Positions 15,447 through 22,830 of a stretch of DNA of 29,962 bases are shown here, piece by piece. Positions within the stretch are counted from its first letter, which is position 1. Every line of letters begins with the position of its first letter. Position numbers and translations under genes: made by a program. The stretch is from an uncultured Candidatus Melainabacteria bacterium. GTDB taxonomy: Bacteria > Cyanobacteriota > Vampirovibrionia > Gastranaerophilales > Gastranaerophilaceae. Where the stretch lies: positions 1 to 29,962 of the forward strand of contig CAKUXO010000019.1 of NCBI GenBank assembly GCA_934700385.1, read 5' to 3'. The notes under the pieces were generated by a model. That model had not been told where the DNA came from. It worked only from the letters and a program-made list of their open reading frames with translations, and searched no databases.

Positions 15447-16001
15447 ATGAAAAAGATAATACTACTTGTATTTTGTTTATATTTAGGGGGGATAATTATG
15501 TCTTTAGCGTTAGATAAAGTTGAAGAAAACATTTTTAAAATATCAAGCAAAAATTTTAAAAACAACGACACGCTTCCATTTAATCAATTATATAAAGGTT
15601 ATGGATGTGATGGCGGAAATTTATCTCCTCAATTAAGCTGGCAAAATCCACCACAAAACACAAAAAGTTTTGCACTAATTTGTCATGACCCAGATGCACC
15701 AAAAGAAAACGGTTGGTATCATTGGATTGTAATTAATATCCCTAAAAGCACAAATAGCTTTGAAGAAGGTCAAAAAATCGATAATTCAATTCAAACCTTA
15801 ACCGATTTTGAAACAAAAGGCTACGGCGGTGCATGTCCACCAAAAGGACACGGAATACATCATTATAACTTCACGATTTATGCATTAGATGTTGAAAAAT
15901 TAAATGTTAAAGAAGATATTAAGCCAAAAGAAATGGAAGAAGAAATATTATCTCATTCTATTGCTAAATCAACAATAACAGCTCTTTATGAAAGAAAATA
16001 A
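15447..16001 (+). CDS. YbhB/YbcL family (PEBP / Raf kinase inhibitor-like) protein, exported
   Basis: Phosphatidylethanolamine-binding-protein fold; bacterial members have no settled function. 184 residues. Residues 1-22 look like a signal peptide or anchor (MKKIILLVFCLYLGGIIMSL), placing the domain outside the cytoplasm. Family motifs: GYGCDGGNLSPQLSW (51-65), DPDAP (81-85), GWYHWIVINIP (89-99), GYGGACPPKGHGIHHYNFTI and YALD (about 129-152), including the ligand-pocket Asp and His residues. An in-frame Met after the hydrophobic stretch (MSLALDK, residue 18) would give a cytoplasmic form, but AAGGAA lies properly before the first ATG. It likely shares the UbiA-gene transcript. The 3' end overlaps the next minus-strand gene by 16 bases. 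Confidence 0.9.
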   Translation: MKKIILLVFCLYLGGIIMSLALDKVEENIFKISSKNFKNNDTLPFNQLYKGYGCDGGNLSPQLSWQNPPQNTKSFALICHDPDAPKENGWYHWIVINIPKSTNSFEEGQKIDNSIQTLTDFETKGYGGACPPKGHGIHHYNFTIYALDVEKLNVKEDIKPKEMEEEILSHSIAKSTITALYERK

Positions 16002-16249
16002 TCACAAATTAATTTTTCTTTTTTCTTAAATGGGTTAAAAGATAGTAAATCTTTAATTTTCTTTGAAAAAGATGGTTTATAGCAAAGTTTTTTATAGTTA
16101 TCAACTAAAATTGCTTTTTGCACAATAATTTTATTGTATTCTTTTGATTTTTCTTCATCGAATTCGATATCGGGTGCAAGTTTTTTCAGTTTCTCTTTGC
16201 AATTTAAAATTTCTTTTTCTAAAGATTTAATTGTAGTTTTATTCATCAT
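15986..16249 (-). CDS. Hypothetical 87-residue charged protein
   Basis: Not recognised. A Lys/Glu-rich helical N-terminal half (IKSLEKEILNCKEKLKKLAP), followed by SFSKKIKDLLSFNPFKKKEK and the end CDYFLS. No signal peptide or known motif. Two adjacent ATG codons (16249, 16246) follow a weak TTAGAGAAA ribosome site. The last 16 bases overlap the 3' end of the convergent YbhB gene. It could be real, since it fills an otherwise empty interval with ordinary codon use, but support is modest. Confidence 0.45.
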   Translation of the reverse strand: MMNKTTIKSLEKEILNCKEKLKKLAPDIEFDEEKSKEYNKIIVQKAILVDNYKKLCYKPSFSKKIKDLLSFNPFKKKEKLICDYFLS

Positions 16250-16280
16250 TTTCTCTAATTAATAGGGGGATTAATAATCT

Positions 16281-16307
16281 AAAGGGTTCATCCTTTGTTT
16301 TTTTATA
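16281..16307 (+). terminator. Possible weak terminator before the GH38 gene
   Basis: AAAGGG (16281-16286) and TCCTTT (16291-16296) can form a 5-6 bp stem around TTCA, followed by GTTTTTTT. It could end read-through from the UbiA-YbhB transcript. The stem is short, so this is tentative. Confidence 0.3.
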
Positions 16308-16420
16308 ATACAACATTTTAAAAATTAAAACTCATCCATAATATGGAAAAAGAAAAACTTAAAACTTTATTCAATTATATAAAGTATTTTTAGTTTATAA
16401 AAAAGATTTAAAATAACAAT

Positions 16421-18661
16421 ATGAAAAAAGAAGTTTTTGCATATTTGCACACCCATTGGGATAGAGAATGGTATCAAAATAAAGAAGATTTTAACTTAAG
16501 ATTTCTTAGAGTTTTTGATATTGTTTTAGATGAGCTTGAAAAAAACAAAGCGCCATTTTTTTATCTTGATGGGCAGGTTGTTTGTCTTTTAGATTATTTA
16601 AAATATAAAAAAGAAAAACTGCCCCTAATTAAAAAACTAATTGAAGCAAAAAAACTTTTTATAGGTCCTTATTTTGCAAGTATAGATAGCTATTTAGTCA
16701 GTTTTTTATCAATGTTAAATAATCTTGATTTAGGGCTTAAAATTTCAAAAGAATTTAATCAAAAAGAATTTATCGGCTATATGTCTGATATTTTTGGAAT
16801 TTCAAAAAGTGCATTTTCAGCGCTTAAATTAAAAAATATCGATAAAGCAATTATTTGGAGAGGGGTTAACCCCAATAAAACCAATGAAAATTGTAACTTT
16901 TTAAAAGAAAACATAAAGACAACTTGGCTTGTTCAAGGTTATTTTAACGATTTTTTTCACAATGGAAATATAGATGGAATTAAAAATTATTTAGAAAAAA
17001 TTGAAAAATATTCTAAAAATTCCCCCTTTTTAATGCCAATTGGGGCAGATCACTTAGGGATTTTACAAAATGCCAATGAAAAAATCGAAAAAATAAATGA
17101 AAAATTAAATGATTATAAGATAATTTTAGCTAATCCATTTGAATATTTTAAAAACACAAAATTTGATTTTAAAACAGATGAAGAAGAATTTTTAGATAAC
17201 GAAAAAACTTATATTCTAAAAGGTACTTATAGCGCAAGAATTTACCAAAAAATTAAAAATGCTAAACTTCAAAATCTTCTTGAAAGAATAGTTGAACCCT
17301 TGAATTTTTATTTAAAAGAAAATTATCAAGAAAACATTGAAGAAATTTATAAAACATTAATTAAAAACCACGCCCATGACGGCATTTGTGGCTGTTCATT
17401 AGATAGTGTTCATTTTGCAATTGATTCAAGGCAAAATAAAGTTCAAGATATGCTTTTTGCAATTTTAAAAAGAATTAAGTGTGATTTTAAAATTAAAAAA
17501 GATATTTCAGGGCAAAGCGAAAAAAAAATTGGGCTTTTTAATTTATCTAATTTTGATAATATAAAAACCTTAAAAGTAACTCTGCCATACAAAATTAAAA
17601 ATGCTCAAATTTTAAAAAAAGCAAAAAGAGGGTTTGAAATTGAGCTTTTAAATGATATTTATAAAATCCCTGTTACGGAAGATATTGTTGATTTTTACAC
17701 TCAAATTGTTGAAATATCTGAAAACAAAAAGTTTAATTTTTCAACAGTTGAAATTTTAAAACCTAAAAAATTAACAAATGTTGATGAAAATAAAATTGAA
17801 AATGAATTTATCAAACTTTCAATTAAAAATAATGAAGTTGAGATTTTAAATAAAATTTCAAAAGAAAAAGCTGGCTTTTATTTAAGTGGTATTGATGATG
17901 ACGGGGATAGTTATAATTTTTCACCAAAAGGTGAATATAAAATTCTGCCCCTTTTAAAAACAAAAGTGCTTTATAACGATAAAATTGAAAGTGCACTAGA
18001 ACTTATTTATAAAGATATTAAGCTAGATGTTAAATTACAAAATAAAGACGATTTTTTAAGATTTAATTTTAAAATTAACAACAAAAAGAAAAATCATAAA
18101 CTTCAGGCGGTTTTTAAATTAAAAGAAAAAATTGATGAAACCATTTCAAATGACGCCATTGGAATTATTAAAAGAAAAATTGACCCAGATTACAATATTA
18201 AAAATTTCATGCCGGCAGTCCGCCCCTATGAACTTAAAACAAACACTTTTCCTATGCAAAATTTTGTTTGTGCAAAGAATTTTAATGTTATTACAAAAGG
18301 GTTAAACGAATATGAAATTTTTAAAAAAGAGCTTAAAATCTGCCTTTTAAGAGGATTTTCAACTATTTCTAATCCTAAAAATAAAACAAGGGCAATTCCC
18401 GCAGGACCCGATTTAAAAACCGAAACCTCGCAGTCTTTAGGTTTAAATGAAAGAGATTTAATTATTTCATTTGGAAATTATGAAAAATCTTTCAACTTAA
18501 TTGATGTTTTATATGAAAATTATGTAGCACTTGATGGAGAATTTAGAAAAGAAATTAATTTTGAATTAGATAAAATACCGCAAAATGAAATTTTTTACGG
18601 CATAAATCAAAACAAAAAAATACTTTACAATATTAAAGACGAAAATATCAAAATGATATAA
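16421..18661 (+). CDS. Alpha-mannosidase, glycoside hydrolase family 38
   Basis: Retaining zinc-dependent alpha-mannosidase fold. Hallmarks: HTHWDREWY (10-18) with zinc ligands H12 and D14; GYMSDIFGIS (119-128) with D123 as the probable nucleophile and zinc ligand; KNHAHDGICGCS (315-326) with the fourth zinc ligand among H317/H319. The C-terminal half (about 390-746) is the beta-sandwich region, with RAIPAGPDL near 660. No signal peptide, so it acts in the cytoplasm on imported oligosaccharides, mannosylglycerate-like compounds or endogenous glycans. At 746 residues it is shorter than typical 850-1000-residue members. No clear ribosome site precedes the ATG. No transporter or other sugar-use gene is adjacent, so the substrate is open. 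The extreme Lys/Asn/Ile content reflects the AT-rich genome. Confidence 0.9.
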   Translation: MKKEVFAYLHTHWDREWYQNKEDFNLRFLRVFDIVLDELEKNKAPFFYLDGQVVCLLDYLKYKKEKLPLIKKLIEAKKLFIGPYFASIDSYLVSFLSMLNNLDLGLKISKEFNQKEFIGYMSDIFGISKSAFSALKLKNIDKAIIWRGVNPNKTNENCNFLKENIKTTWLVQGYFNDFFHNGNIDGIKNYLEKIEKYSKNSPFLMPIGADHLGILQNANEKIEKINEKLNDYKIILANPFEYFKNTKFDFKTDEEEFLDNEKTYILKGTYSARIYQKIKNAKLQNLLERIVEPLNFYLKENYQENIEEIYKTLIKNHAHDGICGCSLDSVHFAIDSRQNKVQDMLFAILKRIKCDFKIKKDISGQSEKKIGLFNLSNFDNIKTLKVTLPYKIKNAQILKKAKRGFEIELLNDIYKIPVTEDIVDFYTQIVEISENKKFNFSTVEILKPKKLTNVDENKIENEFIKLSIKNNEVEILNKISKEKAGFYLSGIDDDGDSYNFSPKGEYKILPLLKTKVLYNDKIESALELIYKDIKLDVKLQNKDDFLRFNFKINNKKKNHKLQAVFKLKEKIDETISNDAIGIIKRKIDPDYNIKNFMPAVRPYELKTNTFPMQNFVCAKNFNVITKGLNEYEIFKKELKICLLRGFSTISNPKNKTRAIPAGPDLKTETSQSLGLNERDLIISFGNYEKSFNLIDVLYENYVALDGEFRKEINFELDKIPQNEIFYGINQNKKILYNIKDENIKMI

Positions 18662-18681
18662 AATTAATTTTTCGGGAATAT

Positions 18682-18690
18682 TGTTATAGT
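18682..18690 (+). promoter_or_regulatory. Extended -10 promoter of the LRR gene
   Basis: TGT followed by TATAGT (18685-18690) is an extended -10; no good -35 is visible. The start site would be near 18697. This excludes nothing but is the best match in the 41-bp gap after the GH38 gene. Confidence 0.4.
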
Positions 18691-18717
18691 ATTAGTTTTT
18701 ATGTGAAGGATATCAAA

Positions 18718-19569
18718 GTGGAGACAATGACTATGAATGCAACAGAGTGGGCTTTAGAAACTTTTAGAAAATATGGAATTGAAGCTAACTTAAATAACGA
18801 AGGAAAAATTATAATTTCTCATTATTCTCAACCAAAAGAAGGCACTTTTGAAAAACTTGGAATTGATGAAGATAAATTAATTGAAAATGTTGCTGCTTGT
18901 AGCGGTAAATTTGACACGAGAAATTCTAAGCTAACAACTTTCCCTCTAACAGTTAGCCAAGAAATAAGACTTTATGACGATACACAAATATCTGAAATGC
19001 CTAATTTAAAAGCAGCAGGAATTTTATTAACAAACAAAAATCTTAAAAAATTACCAAAATTAAAAGCTGTTGGCTCAATTTCAATTGAAAATTCAAATAT
19101 TAAATCTTTACCAAAATTAAAAGAAGCAGGGATTTTAATCGCTCAAAATTCAAAATTAAAAGAGCTTTCTTCTCTTAAAAAAGTTACAAAATTATGTATT
19201 ATCGATTGTCCGATTGAAGATTTAAAAGAACTTGAAGCAGCACAAGATGTTTTTATTTGTTCATCTGACCCAGCTAATAAAATAGATATTTCAGCTTTAA
19301 ATAAACTTGAAGAAGTTGAAAAACTTTTTGTTGCTAATGCAAACTTAAAGGCTTTACCAAAATTGAAAAAAGCTTCAAAAATTGCTTTGTATAATTGTGA
19401 AATTAAAAGCATAAAACATTCAATTACAAAAGATGTTGAAATTGAAAAAGAAATTTCAGACGAAAAATTATCTGAAAAATTTGACACATTTACAGATTGG
19501 TATAATTCAGATGTTTTAACAAATTCAATGGATTTACTTGGAGAAATGGTAAATATTATTAAAAGTTAA
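18718..19569 (+). CDS. Degenerate leucine-rich-repeat protein
   Basis: About 283 residues, no signal peptide. Residues about 71-235 are built of roughly 20-residue units with the pattern 'LPKLK.AG.I.I.NS.IK': for example KLPKLKAVGSISIENSNIKS, then LPKLKEAGILIAQNSKLKEL, SSLKKVTKLCIIDCPIEDLK and ALPKLKKASKIALYNCEIKS. This gives a solenoid for protein binding. The N-terminal 60 and C-terminal 45 residues are non-repetitive caps (ending SMDLLGEMVNIIKS). I choose the GTG at 18718 because AAGGA lies 7 bases upstream; a GTG at 18703 and ATGs at 18727 and 18733 are also in frame. It resembles the generic LRR proteins common in host-associated bacteria, but the partner is unknown. It converges with the next gene with 1 bp between stops. 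Confidence 0.75.
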   Translation: METMTMNATEWALETFRKYGIEANLNNEGKIIISHYSQPKEGTFEKLGIDEDKLIENVAACSGKFDTRNSKLTTFPLTVSQEIRLYDDTQISEMPNLKAAGILLTNKNLKKLPKLKAVGSISIENSNIKSLPKLKEAGILIAQNSKLKELSSLKKVTKLCIIDCPIEDLKELEAAQDVFICSSDPANKIDISALNKLEEVEKLFVANANLKALPKLKKASKIALYNCEIKSIKHSITKDVEIEKEISDEKLSEKFDTFTDWYNSDVLTNSMDLLGEMVNIIKS

Positions 19570-19570
19570 A

Positions 19571-20473
19571 TCATTCTTCAATTTTTTTCAGCGCATCAGA
19601 CCCAACCAAGTTTTCTAAAATAGCTCGAGATGTTAAAAATTCATCTTGAGCTCTTTGCGCACTTGTTTTAGCGTTTCTATAATAAACATCCGCTAGAAGA
19701 AGTTCTTCTTTTGTTTTATTTTGCGAAAGTTTATAAATTTCTTCTCTTTTTTGGAGATTTTCATTTGTTAAATTTGCAAGTTGTTCTTTTGTTCTGTAGT
19801 CAATATATAAATCTAAAAGTTTTTTTTGCAGGTCATCAATTTTTCTGATTAATAAAACCATGTCAGCATCTGAAACCTTTGAAAATTTATAATTAGCTTC
19901 CTTATCATCTTTCATAAAAGCGTTAACTAATCCACCCCCAATTAAAGCCCCTGTTGCCATATATGGGTCAGCAGATAAACTTGCGCCAGCTAAAGAGGTA
20001 AAATTTGCAATAGGGCGAAGAATTTTTTTCATAGTTGAATCGTTTGGCTTGTCTTCATCTGGGTTTGCAAGTTTATAAATTGTATATTTCATTGTTTCAG
20101 AGCGCTCTGTTGTTGCGTTCCATAAAATGTTTAAATCTGAATTAATTTTAGCTTCATCCATTTCAAGTTCAAAACTAACATCATTAGCTAGTTTTTTTAA
20201 ACTTAAATCGGCATAATTTTGGCTTGTTTTAGCGCTCACTTCCTCAATATTTTCTAATTCAGAAGCTTCATTTTGTTTATTTTGCGCTTTTTTATTTTCA
20301 ATGTTTTTTTCTTCTTCTTTAATAAAATTTTCAACTTTGCTTGAATTATCAATCAACCCCCACAAAGCCTTTGGCGCTGTTAGGTTTTCAAGAGATAAAG
20401 GACTTGAAAAAGCCATTTGAAAAGGCATTTGAAAATTTATTAATATTAAAAATAAAAATATTTTTTTCTTCAT
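19571..20473 (-). CDS. Exported helical protein, LWN-motif paralogue 2
   Basis: Function not recognised. Signal peptide at residues 1-24 (MKKKIFLFLILINFQMPFQM, then AFSSP). A Glu/Lys/Asn-rich linker (45-80) precedes the motif DLNILWNATTERSETMKYTI (113-132). A hydrophobic Gly/Ala stretch (ANFTSLAGASLSADPYMATG, about 156-185) could be a membrane hairpin. Then a long helical region (205-295) ends EFLTSRAILENLVGSDALKK, which resembles the last coiled-coil helices of TolC-type outer-membrane factors. The strands of a TolC barrel are missing, so it is not a full TolC. Same architecture as the gene upstream, starting 1 bp after that gene's stop, so the two are surely co-translated and perhaps form a complex in the periplasm. 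Confidence 0.7.
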   Translation of the reverse strand: MKKKIFLFLILINFQMPFQMAFSSPLSLENLTAPKALWGLIDNSSKVENFIKEEEKNIENKKAQNKQNEASELENIEEVSAKTSQNYADLSLKKLANDVSFELEMDEAKINSDLNILWNATTERSETMKYTIYKLANPDEDKPNDSTMKKILRPIANFTSLAGASLSADPYMATGALIGGGLVNAFMKDDKEANYKFSKVSDADMVLLIRKIDDLQKKLLDLYIDYRTKEQLANLTNENLQKREEIYKLSQNKTKEELLLADVYYRNAKTSAQRAQDEFLTSRAILENLVGSDALKKIEE

Positions 20474-20474
20474 T

Positions 20475-21356
20475 TTAATTTGTTTCTTTTTGTTTAGTTA
20501 AAGAAGATGAAACATCAATCAGCTTTTTATCATAATTCAAATCGTTTTGATTAACATTTTGAAAAGTTAAATCAAAACGAGCAACGTTTAAATTATCAAC
20601 AGTTTTTTTACCTGCAAGACGAACAAGCGCCAGTTGATATTTTTTTACTTCTTGTTTAAGGCGATATTCTTCAATTTGCCCTTCTTCCCATTGTGAAGAA
20701 GTAATTGATATTTCATAAGAATCATTTTTTGATAAGGCTTCAGAATAGTTTTTATTATGTAATAAAAGCTGTTCACGACACTTTTTAAGTTTTGTTAAAG
20801 CCCCTTTATATTTAAAATAATCAACAATGATTTCATCTTGTAAATCTTCAACTAAACTTGCTAATTCAATTGCTTCAGTATCTGTTATAGATGGATTTGT
20901 AAGTTTATCATTATTTTTTTTATTAATTAAACTTGTAGCCAAGCGTCCAGCAGCATAAGAACCAGATTGAACACCATAATTCATCCCTAAAAAAGATGGC
21001 AGCATCGCAGCCCCAGAAATAACTGTGCTTAAGGTTTTTGAAAATAAAGATGAGTGTATTCTTCTTTGCTCATAAGGAATTGCAAGTTTTTTAAGACAAA
21101 AACCAATCATAGGATTATTATCAACTGTTGAATTCCAAAGGTTTTCAATGTCTTCAAGGTCGGCTTTTTGTTGTTCATTAATTTGTTTTTGAGCATCAAG
21201 GGTATCATCAATAAACAAAGAACCTTTAAGGGTTTGTTCTTCTTGTTTATATTTAATATCAAATTGTTTTACTTTTTCTAATTCAATTACATCATCTGCT
21301 AATGCTAAAGGCAAAAGTTGTAAGAATACGAAAAAAATCCCCAATGTCTTTTTCAT
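20475..21356 (-). CDS. Exported helical protein, LWN-motif paralogue 1
   Basis: Function not recognised. Signal peptide at 1-20 with a clear ALA/DD cleavage site (MKKTLGIFFVFLQLLPLALA). The motif DIENLWNSTVDNNPMIGFCL (69-88) matches LWN(A/S)T of the downstream gene at the same place in the layout. A Gly/Ala/Ser hydrophobic region (about 108-145) follows, then helices from 160 (EAIELASLVEDLQDEIIVDY) to 250. The piece EYRLKQEVKKYQLALVRLAG (230-249) looks like the TolC/OEP helix that ends in 'L..L.G'. The last 40 residues are polar. First gene of the pair on the minus strand. The two proteins appear to be an old tandem duplication. Confidence 0.7.
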   Translation of the reverse strand: MKKTLGIFFVFLQLLPLALADDVIELEKVKQFDIKYKQEEQTLKGSLFIDDTLDAQKQINEQQKADLEDIENLWNSTVDNNPMIGFCLKKLAIPYEQRRIHSSLFSKTLSTVISGAAMLPSFLGMNYGVQSGSYAAGRLATSLINKKNNDKLTNPSITDTEAIELASLVEDLQDEIIVDYFKYKGALTKLKKCREQLLLHNKNYSEALSKNDSYEISITSSQWEEGQIEEYRLKQEVKKYQLALVRLAGKKTVDNLNVARFDLTFQNVNQNDLNYDKKLIDVSSSLTKQKETN

Positions 21357-21413
21357 AACAAAATACTACCATATAAAACTTTTTGTGGCTAAATGTTGCG
21401 TTTTATGAATATT

Positions 21414-22283
21414 TTACCACTCAATCCATTTACCAAAAAGCATTATTCTTTTTTCTTTTAATCGAACTCTTAAAAATTTTCTTTTAAGCGCTTTTATTAA
21501 AGGAAAAATAGCGCCAAGCCAATAATAAAAAGGAATTGGCTTTTTATTATTCACAATTGATTTTAAAATCAGCTTAAATTTTAAACTTTTAAGAGCGCTT
21601 AAACCAACATTAACATAACTATCAGAGTGAATTCGCCAATTTGTAAGTTTTTTATCTATATAATAAAATTTTGTTTTAGTTGATAATTGCGCCCATAAAT
21701 AATGATCTAAAAATTGCGGAATAAATGAATTAAAATCAAGAGCTTCTAATAGTTCTTTTTTAAGCATTACAACTGAAAAAGTCCAGATATAATTTCTTTT
21801 TACAATATCTTTTTTAAAGTCATAAGGAAATGAAATTTTATTAAAAAGTTCATTTATTTTTTTTCTATGATTTTCATAAATCTTGATTTTATTTTCATCT
21901 CCAAACATATTTACATCATTAAAAATAAGCCCAATATCAGGATATTTTTTAATTATTTCAATTTTTTCTTCAAGATAATTTTTTTCAATTTTGTCATCAG
22001 ATTCTAAAAAAACAATCCAATTTCCGCTTGCTTCTTTAATTCCTTTTTTCAAGGTTTCAATTAAACCTTTATTTTGGTTGTTTTCATGAGTAAAAAGTTT
22101 AATTCTATCATCTTTTTTTGAATAAGATTTTATAACTTCAACAGAATTATCCTTAGAACCGTCATCAACAATAATCATCTCCCAAGATGAATATGTTTGA
22201 TTTATTACACTTTCAATAGTTTCTTTAATGTAATTTTCGTAATTATAACTAGCACAAACAACCGAAACTTTAATTTCTTCCAA
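21414..22283 (-). CDS. Glycosyltransferase family 2
   Basis: GT-A fold sugar transferase for a surface polysaccharide or glycolipid. 289 residues. The nucleotide-binding start is VSVVCASYNYENYIKETIES (6-25), with IIVDDGSKDNS (37-47) and the DXD-like metal site FLESDDK (92-98). HSDSYVNVG near residue 220 and a basic amphipathic C-terminus (about 235-289: KPIPFYYWLGAIFPLIKALK) suggest membrane association. Translation starts at TTG, fixed by AAGGAG 6 bases upstream. It is divergent from the acyl-sugar operon, with 130 bp between them, and is probably part of the same glycan locus. Donor and acceptor sugars cannot be told from sequence. Confidence 0.92.
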   Translation of the reverse strand: MEEIKVSVVCASYNYENYIKETIESVINQTYSSWEMIIVDDGSKDNSVEVIKSYSKKDDRIKLFTHENNQNKGLIETLKKGIKEASGNWIVFLESDDKIEKNYLEEKIEIIKKYPDIGLIFNDVNMFGDENKIKIYENHRKKINELFNKISFPYDFKKDIVKRNYIWTFSVVMLKKELLEALDFNSFIPQFLDHYLWAQLSTKTKFYYIDKKLTNWRIHSDSYVNVGLSALKSLKFKLILKSIVNNKKPIPFYYWLGAIFPLIKALKRKFLRVRLKEKRIMLFGKWIEW

Positions 22284-22289
22284 AATATT

Positions 22290-22295
22290 CTCCTT
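22290..22295 (-). promoter_or_regulatory. Shine-Dalgarno AAGGAG fixing a TTG start of the GT2 gene
   Basis: AAGGAG read on the minus strand ends 6 bases before the TTG at 22283; no in-frame ATG near the N-terminus would keep the VSVVCASYN strand intact. Confidence 0.65.
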
Positions 22296-22413
22296 AACTT
22301 TTTAAATTTTATCATAAAAACCCCTCTTACAAGTTACTTAACAATTTTTAAAAAACAAACATCGAAAAGTTTTTTATGGTAGCATAGAAAAAAGAGTATT
22401 ATTTTAGGATTTT

Positions 22414-22830
22414 ATGAATTACAAATTAATTGATATTAATATAATTGGGGATGAAAGAGGAAAACTTGCCTGTTTTGAAGAAAACGTCAATTGCCCGTTT
22501 GATGTTAAAAGAGCATTTTACATTTTCGATACAAAATCAGACATTCCAAGAGGCTGTCACGCCAACAGAAACTCTGAATTTTTATTGATAGTTATCAATG
22601 GCTCTTGCAAAGTTAAAATAGATAACGGCAAAGGCAAAGTTGAAAACATCCTTTTAAACGACCCACATAAAGCCCTATATCTTGATAAAATGCTTTGGAA
22701 AGAAATGTATGAATTTTCATATAACGCAGTTTTGTTGGTTCTTGCCAGCACAAAATACGATGAAAAAGAATACATAAGAAATTATGAAGATTTTTTAGAG
22801 GAAATAAAAAGTGAAAACAAAACTATATAA
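22414..22830 (+). CDS. WxcM/FdtA-like sugar 3,4-ketoisomerase-family cupin
   Basis: A 138-residue jelly-roll protein of the FdtA/QdtA/WxcM family, whose known members convert dTDP-4-keto-6-deoxyglucose to 3-keto sugars on the way to 3-acetamido sugars. Family pattern: IGDERGKLACFEENVNCPFD (11-30), VKRAFYIFD (31-39), IPRGCHANRNSEFLLIVING (44-63), GSCKVKIDNG and the C-terminal LAST.YDEKEYIRNYEDF. The usual RG.HAH is RGCHAN here: H49 is kept but the second His (position 51) is Asn, which should impair the standard isomerase chemistry. No dTDP-4-dehydratase or 3-aminotransferase is adjacent. It could therefore be a sugar-binding or altered enzyme. First gene of the acyl-sugar operon, overlapping the next gene by 20 bases. 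Confidence 0.85.
   Translation: MNYKLIDINIIGDERGKLACFEENVNCPFDVKRAFYIFDTKSDIPRGCHANRNSEFLLIVINGSCKVKIDNGKGKVENILLNDPHKALYLDKMLWKEMYEFSYNAVLLVLASTKYDEKEYIRNYEDFLEEIKSENKTI

Noticed and set aside
18703..18717. GTG at 18703 as start of the LRR protein
   Set aside because: No ribosome site precedes it, while the GTG at 18718 has AAGGA at ideal distance; the extra residues add nothing recognisable.
22397..22402. TATTAT just before the WxcM-like gene as its -10 box
   Set aside because: Transcription would start about 5 bases before the ATG and cut off the ribosome site; I could not find a better promoter in this gap.
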